NCBI GenBank assembly: GCA_902794005.1
Contig: CADBFO010000012.1
Location: forward strand, 1-64,000
Source of the DNA: an uncultured Bacteroidia bacterium
GTDB taxonomy: Bacteria; Bacteroidota; Bacteroidia; Bacteroidales; UBA932
Direction: 5' to 3'
Length of the DNA: 64,000 nt
This document shows, one piece after another, positions 60,137 through 64,000 of this stretch; position 1 is the first letter of the stretch; the number at the start of each line of letters is the position of its first letter. The translations under genes and the position numbers were made by a program. The notes beneath the pieces were generated by a model that saw nothing but the letters and a program-made list of their open reading frames with translations, ran no database searches and was not told the DNA's origin.

Positions 60137-61012
60137 ATGTCTGTCTGGCAAATCATAGCGCTCGTTTTTATCGTCGCCATTGTCACGGCGGTGATAGCGA
60201 TGCTCAGGACCCGTCACAAGGATATCAAGAAGGTAGCCTACATGATGGACGCCCTGGAAGACGGCGAACTGAACTTCCGCTTCCAGGAAAACAACCGGTT
60301 CAACCGCACGCTCAACCGCATCCGCACCATTTTCGAAAAGCAGCGCCAGGCCCACGAGCAGGATTCCTGGACCAAGCTTATCCGGGTGCTCACGCACGAG
60401 ATTATGAATACGGTGTCGCCCATCGCATCGCTTTCCGATGCGCTTTCACAGTCCATGGACGAGAACGGCCACAGCGAGCTGGATGTACGGGCCGGGCTGG
60501 ACACCATCTCCGACTCCTCCAAGAATCTCATCAAGTTTGTGGAAACCTACCGGCAGCTCTCCGGCGTGGCCCGGCCGATGCGAAAGGCCATCGACCTGCA
60601 GGAGATGATGGACGGCGTCATCGCCCTGAACAGCGAATTCGCCGCCGGCCTCGGCGCCGTCTGCACCTATCGCCCCAAGGAGCCGGACCTCATGATTTAT
60701 GCCGATGAGGGGCAAATCTCCCAGATTCTCATCAACCTCATCAAAAACGCCCTCCAGGCCGATGCAAAGCACATTGACATCACCGCCCAGATGGGGAAGG
60801 ACGACGAGGTGGTTGTCCAGGTGGCCAACGACGGCGAGCCCATTCCGGTATCGGCCCAGGAGCAGATATTCATCCCCTTTTTCACCACCAAGAAGGAAGG
60901 CTCCGGTATCGGCCTGTCCCTGGCCCGCCAGATTATGCGCAACCATAACGGCAGCATCGAACTCCTGAGAAGCGATGCCTCCCGGACCGTCTTCGAACTC
61001 CGCTTCCGCTAA
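60137..61012 (+). CDS. Sensor histidine kinase lacking the usual PAS-like domain
   Basis: A 291-residue membrane kinase, partner of the sigma-54 regulator. One membrane segment (residues 4-22), a HAMP-like helix (RFQENNRFNRTLNRIRTIFE), phospho-acceptor H87 in RVLTHEIMNTVSPIASLSD, N box LINLIKNALQAD, and G boxes VANDGEPIPV and GSGIGLSLARQIMRNHNGSI. Related Bacteroides kinases have about 430 residues, with a PAS-like domain between the RIRTIF-type helix and the DSW-KLIRVLTHEIMN segment. Here the two are joined directly near base 60360. It may signal constitutively or have been shortened by deletion. Confidence 0.88.
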   Translation: MSVWQIIALVFIVAIVTAVIAMLRTRHKDIKKVAYMMDALEDGELNFRFQENNRFNRTLNRIRTIFEKQRQAHEQDSWTKLIRVLTHEIMNTVSPIASLSDALSQSMDENGHSELDVRAGLDTISDSSKNLIKFVETYRQLSGVARPMRKAIDLQEMMDGVIALNSEFAAGLGAVCTYRPKEPDLMIYADEGQISQILINLIKNALQADAKHIDITAQMGKDDEVVVQVANDGEPIPVSAQEQIFIPFFTTKKEGSGIGLSLARQIMRNHNGSIELLRSDASRTVFELRFR

Positions 61013-61067
61013 GCGGCCCCTTTCCCTGCCGATAGCGCGGGTGGCACGTAATCTCTTGTCCCTCAAT

Positions 61068-61115
61068 TATTTCTGTAAAATCCTCTGCGCTTTTTGCGCA
61101 GAGGATTTTACGGAA
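61068..61115. repeat. Repeat B palindrome after the kinase gene
   Basis: TAAAATCCTCTGCGC and GCGCAGAGGATTTTA pair around TTTTT, followed within 20-60 bases by CATGTTG and GCCACCC text as in the other copies. It may end the two-component transcript. Confidence 0.8.
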
Positions 61116-61232
61116 ACAACAGAGAATCAGCATGTTGCCAGCCACCCTGTGGCTCCGCAGGCAACCACCCTGCTGTAAAATCAGTCGTTTTTATGCACTC
61201 CCGCGTTCAGAAGAGCCGTCATGAGGCTGACG

Positions 61233-61350
61233 AAAAGATTCTTCACTTCGCCCTTCGGCAAGCTCAGGGCGAATTTCAGAATGACAGCGGACTCTCATTC
61301 CGAGGAGCCCTCTGTCATTCTGAGGCAGGTTCACCTGCCGAAGAATCTAC
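61233..61350. repeat. Composite inverted repeat A element downstream of the FISUMP gene
   Basis: Reverse orientation of the element at 47135-47287: arms AAAGATTCTTCACTTCGCCC (with AAGCTCAGGGCGAATTTCAG) and GGCAGGTTCACCTGCCGAAG, with a different centre. It lies just after the stop of the minus-strand FISUMP gene. Confidence 0.8.
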
Positions 61351-61371
61351 ATTTTCGGCAGCCCCATCTCT

Positions 61372-62772
61372 TTATTCTGTGACGGGACGCACGGACCGAC
61401 CGAAGTAGCGGTCGTTTTTGTTACTCTTGGCATCTCCCAAAGTGAAGTACACGTACCAGGCGAAGTCTGAGTAGTCCTCGTTGAGGGAGGAAGACCAGTA
61501 GTAGCCGTAGGAGCCCGCATTGCTGAGGTAGGGACCGTACCTATAGCCAGCGGCGGGAAGGAAGAGGGTTTTGCCGTGGCTGCCGGTAAACTTGTAGCCG
61601 TAGAAGCCTTTGTAGGTCCCCCATTCTTTTGACAGGGCCAGCAGTGCCTCCATCTCCGTATTCGTCGGCATGCGCCAGCTGCCGCCCCAGTTGGCGCGGG
61701 CAGCGTCGTCTTCAAAATCCAGAACGGTTTTGTTGTCACCGATGAAATTTCCCCCTCCGTCATACCAGATGCCATCGGTCTGCTCGTCGGCGACGGTGTA
61801 TTTGGTGATGTATTGATAGTTGGACTGGCCGGACTGCATCCATTTGTAGTTATCCCATTTAAAGGTTGTCTTCCCGCTGTCGTAACCGCTGGTCTCGCCC
61901 CAGGCGAAGTAGTCGCCGTAGTCCTGCGGATTGGCGGCGCCCACATTGCAGGTGGCCCATTTGATTTTCTTGCCGCCGACGACAATGCCCAGGTCCACGT
62001 ATTCACGCATCTTGAGGGTGGACTGGTAGTAGGACCCGGCCGCAAAACTTACGCTGAGTTTTGCACAAGTGTAAGTCCTGTCGCTGCCGTCCGTGGCATC
62101 GAAGCTGACCTTTTCATCAGATACGGCAGGGAGGGCGGCGTAGAGCACATCCGTTGCCGCAGCAGGGGTGATGACATAGTCCTGCGTACCGATGGTGATT
62201 GTAAGAGGCTTGGCGCTGATAACCGTCGTGCCGTCGGCCCCGCGGACCGTGAACTTGAAGATGGCGAACTGGTTGGTGAGGGAGACGCTGCCGTCCAGGG
62301 TGGCCGTTCCGTCAACTTTCAGCGTTCCGGAGCCCTTGCGTGCGTCATATTTCTCCGCGATGCTGCCTTCTCCCGTAAGCAGGCCGTTTTGGGCGTACAG
62401 GAGGTCGGCCTTTATGTTTCCGGTGGTGCCGTCGGCGGCAGAAGAAGGGTAGATAATGGTTACGGGGTCCCCATTGGCGGGAGTGGCGGTGATGGTGCCG
62501 GTGATGGTGGCGGAGCCTCCGCTGACGGAGCTGACCGTCATCTCATCGCTGACGCCGTTGTGGATCAGGGCGACTTTTTCGCCCTCGGCCCAGGTGGCCG
62601 TGATGGTGTTTCCGCTCTCGGCAAGGGCTTTGGTGGCGGCGTTGTCTCCGAGGCTGACGGTGGCGGAGAAGGGAATGCCGTCGGTATTTTCAGCAGGCTG
62701 GTTCCCGGTTTCAATCTTGTTGCAGGCAGCCAGTGCAAGCAGCAGGGCTGCGAATCCAAATACTTTCTTCAT
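61372..62772 (-). CDS. Fimbrillin-like lipoprotein with C-terminal FISUMP domain
   Basis: A 466-residue predicted lipoprotein (lipobox LLALAAC, cysteine near residue 17). Residues about 30-240 are fimbrillin-like (SATVSLGDNAATKALAESGN, TATWAEGEKVALIHNGVSDE). From about 265 the FISUMP domain follows: YVDLGIVVGGKKIKWATCNV, GDYFAWGETSGYDSGKTTF, SWRMPTNTEMEALLALSKEW, GYYWSSSLNED and the end YFGRSVRPVTE. A GGAGG ribosome site stands 8 bases before the ATG at 62772; an in-frame ATG at 62787 would include that site. It follows peptide 3 by 18 bases and shares a promoter with it. Confidence 0.85.
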   Translation of the reverse strand: MKKVFGFAALLLALAACNKIETGNQPAENTDGIPFSATVSLGDNAATKALAESGNTITATWAEGEKVALIHNGVSDEMTVSSVSGGSATITGTITATPANGDPVTIIYPSSAADGTTGNIKADLLYAQNGLLTGEGSIAEKYDARKGSGTLKVDGTATLDGSVSLTNQFAIFKFTVRGADGTTVISAKPLTITIGTQDYVITPAAATDVLYAALPAVSDEKVSFDATDGSDRTYTCAKLSVSFAAGSYYQSTLKMREYVDLGIVVGGKKIKWATCNVGAANPQDYGDYFAWGETSGYDSGKTTFKWDNYKWMQSGQSNYQYITKYTVADEQTDGIWYDGGGNFIGDNKTVLDFEDDAARANWGGSWRMPTNTEMEALLALSKEWGTYKGFYGYKFTGSHGKTLFLPAAGYRYGPYLSNAGSYGYYWSSSLNEDYSDFAWYVYFTLGDAKSNKNDRYFGRSVRPVTE

Positions 62773-62790
62773 TGTCTTGTCCTCCATGGA

Positions 62791-62931
62791 TTAAAAGCCG
62801 AACGGATCACCGCCATTGTTGTAGTTGTCGGGGTCTGTGAGGCTGCCGGTACAGATGGCGCCTTCGGTTTTCACCTCGAAGATCCTCGTCGAGGGCGTTT
62901 CGTAAAGTTCTTTTTTGTTTTTGATTTCCAT
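62791..62931 (-). CDS. Small peptide of 46 aa upstream of fimbrillin/FISUMP gene (peptide 3)
   Basis: An open frame from ATG (62931) to TAA (62791-62793). It begins MEIKNKKELYETPSTRIFEV and ends TDPDNYNNGGDPFGF, with KTEGAICTGS between. It has the same plan as the peptides at 312-449 and 32805-32933 (lysine-rich start, Y-x2-P, hydrophobic middle, G-S, D-N-Y, and PFG shared with peptide 2). It is the first gene behind a consensus promoter and lies 18 bases before the fimbrillin/FISUMP gene. There is one cysteine. No signal peptide. Function unknown; it could be a regulator, a structural subunit or a ribosomally made signal. Confidence 0.7.
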   Translation of the reverse strand: MEIKNKKELYETPSTRIFEVKTEGAICTGSLTDPDNYNNGGDPFGF

Positions 62932-62956
62932 ACGTGTATTAAGTTTATAGAGTTTA

Positions 62957-62984
62957 TAGATTCTTCGCTTCGCTCAGAATGACA
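62957..62984. repeat. Repeat A copy in the leader of peptide 3
   Basis: AGATTCTTCGCTTCGCTCAG then AATGACAT, 26 bases upstream of the peptide ATG, in the transcribed leader. Confidence 0.85.
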
Positions 62985-63142
62985 TACGGGTAGCCGCGCG
63001 AAATCCCTTCCGGGACCGCGCTCAAAAAATATAAACCATTGATTATGAGAAAATTACCCCCCCCCGCCCGTAAAACTCCGGAAGGGTGCGTCAGAAACCG
63101 GGGTATGATGCTGCGTACGGCGCATTTCTGACAAATGAGCGG

Positions 63143-63173
63143 CAAAGATATGAATTTTCAGGGAAACAACAAA
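63143..63173 (-). promoter_or_regulatory. Promoter of peptide 3 and fimbrillin/FISUMP gene (TTTG-N19-TATCTTTG, minus)
   Basis: On the minus strand: -33 TTTG at 63173-63170, 19 bases, -7 TATCTTTG at 63150-63143. Start near 63136, so the leader is about 205 bases and includes a run of nine C on the plus strand (63057-63065) and a repeat A copy. Confidence 0.75.
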
Positions 63174-63250
63174 ATAATATTGCGTCAATGGCTGTCTGCG
63201 CATTCACATCGCTTCGGAAGACACCCAGCTCCGTCAAATTCAAAAAATAA

Positions 63251-63282
63251 TTTGGTTTATAAAATAAATCTATTTATATTTG
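63251..63282 (+). promoter_or_regulatory. Promoter of the membrane protein gene (TTTG-N20-TATATTTG)
   Basis: -33 TTTG at 63251-63254, 20 bases, -7 TATATTTG at 63275-63282. The leader is about 93 bases. Confidence 0.7.
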
Positions 63283-63335
63283 CATCAGAATTTCGACGGA
63301 CCTTATCGCGAGAGGTGCGGTCGAAGCATTCAAAA

Positions 63336-63380
63336 ATGGCCATTGTCAAACAAAGAGTCAAACCAAAAAAAGTATTTTGA
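63336..63380 (+). CDS. Possible 14-residue leader peptide
   Basis: ATG at 63336 to TGA at 63378-63380, coding MAIVKQRVKPKKVF, lies fully within the leader and stops one base before the ATG of the membrane protein gene. The peptide is very basic. Only position and spacing support it. Confidence 0.3.
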   Translation: MAIVKQRVKPKKVF

Positions 63381-63381
63381 A

Positions 63382-63987
63382 ATGGAAAATTTAAGTACCG
63401 AACAGAGCCTCCGAATCATTCGTGAGACACTGGACAAATCTCGCCGCTCAATTGCCCGCAACTCAGGGAAGCCGCTCGTCTCATGGGGACTGCTTCTCGT
63501 TGCCTTCTCGATGATTATCTGGCAACTATGGGCCAGGACGGGCAGTCCCGCCTGGAATTTCCTCTGGTTCGCCATGTCGGCCATAGGGTTTATCGTACAA
63601 TACTTTCTCCTTAAAGACAAAGAAAAGGTTCCCGATTCGGAGGTCGGCCGCATGCTCGGGAAGATCTGGATGTGGTATGGCATCATTGCCACTGTCTTTT
63701 TCGCTTCCATCTGGCTCTGTGTCCCGATTGCCGGACACTTCGGCCTCGGGGGCATCCAGGTCAACCTGACGCTGGTCATGGTCCTTCTCCTGGGGCTTGC
63801 CGGCGCCATCTCCGGAGCGGTGCTGAAAATCCCTTCCATGGAAATCCTCTCAGCAGTAGCAGCCATCCTCTGCAGCATGGTGGCCATCCTGGTCGATGGG
63901 CCGGCACAGATCCTGACCATCGGAATCATCGGGGTATGCGCGCTGCTTGTTCCGGGTATCATCCTCCAGAGAAAAGCCGCTGAGTGA
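63382..63987 (+). CDS. Multi-span inner membrane protein, often paired with a regulator
   Basis: A 201-residue protein with a short charged N-terminal helix (QSLRIIRETLDKSRRSIARN) followed by about five or six hydrophobic segments (SWGLLLVAFSMIIWQLW, WMWYGIIATVFFASIW, LVMVLLLGLAGAISGAV and others). No catalytic motif. In Bacteroidetes, proteins of this plan commonly precede a small winged-helix regulator, and the next ATG overlaps its stop (TGATG), which fits. I start at 63382; the frame is open back to 63280, but the promoter box lies there. Confidence 0.65.
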   Translation: MENLSTEQSLRIIRETLDKSRRSIARNSGKPLVSWGLLLVAFSMIIWQLWARTGSPAWNFLWFAMSAIGFIVQYFLLKDKEKVPDSEVGRMLGKIWMWYGIIATVFFASIWLCVPIAGHFGLGGIQVNLTLVMVLLLGLAGAISGAVLKIPSMEILSAVAAILCSMVAILVDGPAQILTIGIIGVCALLVPGIILQRKAAE

Positions 63988-64000
63988 TGGAACAGAAGCA
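63987..64000 (+). CDS. Start of a further gene cut by the window edge
   Basis: ATG at 63987 overlaps the preceding TGA by one base and reads MEQK before the window ends. Coupled translation suggests a real gene, perhaps a regulator, but four codons do not identify it. Confidence 0.4.

Noticed and set aside
3966-62984. Repeat A copies as insertion sequences or transposase-bearing elements
   Set aside because: Copies are about 26-115 bases and carry no gene; they fit REP-like elements, not autonomous IS.

Overview
The window reads as a contig from an uncultured, GC-rich member of the Bacteroidales (gut or rumen type). The signs are SusC/SusD and other TonB-dependent receptors, fused SecDF, Bacteroidetes-only families (DUF4249, DUF4876, DUF4857, DUF4923, fimbrillin-like and FISUMP lipoproteins, BACON domains) and many copies of the Bacteroidetes promoter box TAnnTTTG. 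These calls come from reading the sequence; no database search was run.

Layout. 0-0.45 kb: truncated fimbrillin-like lipoprotein with a 45-residue peptide gene upstream (minus). 0.5-4.3 kb: a coaX/permease chimera and mfd (minus). 4.29-4.55 kb: a cluster of DnaA-box-like 9-mers in AT-rich DNA, a candidate replication origin from which genes diverge. 4.5-9.1 kb: ruvB, an Ntn-hydrolase, frdA and an internally shortened frdB. 9.2-15.1 kb: TonB receptor / DUF4249 / MG2-type operon. 15.4-25.3 kb: SusC/SusD locus with a large lipoprotein, a subtilisin-like lipoprotein protease and a small lipoprotein, and no glycoside hydrolase. 25.4-29.9 kb: hflX, then an AT-richer stretch with ybeY and mnmG that carries two parS-like palindromes, then ruvA. 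29.9-32.7 kb: sufS, sufE, a MIP18-type gene and folK, stitched together by copies of a short dispersed repeat. 32.7-37.6 kb: a second peptide plus fimbrillin/FISUMP pair, glyS, a regulator fragment and tonB. 37.6-39.2 kb: DUF4857 and an ABC ATPase/permease chimera (minus). 39.3-45.4 kb: TonB receptor / DUF6850-like barrel / DUF4876 operon. 45.4-47.1 kb: a ThiL-like gene and DUF4923. 47.4-54.7 kb: dnaE, an HlyD-type remnant and secDF (minus). 54.9-56.4 kb: PD40 protein. 56.4-58.6 kb: non-coding, repeat-rich (49-bp and 401-bp tandem repeats, palindromes) with tRNA-Ser(GCU). 58.7-61.0 kb: sigma-54 response regulator and histidine kinase. 61.2-62.9 kb: a third peptide plus fimbrillin/FISUMP pair (minus). 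63.4 kb to the end: membrane protein and the first codons of a coupled gene.

Three themes stand out. First, every fimbrillin-like lipoprotein here is preceded by an unannotated peptide of 42-46 residues with a common pattern (Y-x2-P near the start, G-S then [D/E]-N-Y near the end). Second, a dispersed repeat with core GAGCGAAGCGAAGAATCT sits between genes, against start codons, and in frame inside mfd and the sigma-54 regulator; two other palindromic families (cores AATCCTCTGC and AAAACAGCTTC) share the window. Third, several genes look like in-frame deletions or fusions (coaX/permease, frdB, ABC ATPase/permease, a histidine kinase without its PAS region, and the HlyD and regulator fragments). 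These are either real genome erosion or collapsed assembly, and read mapping would decide.
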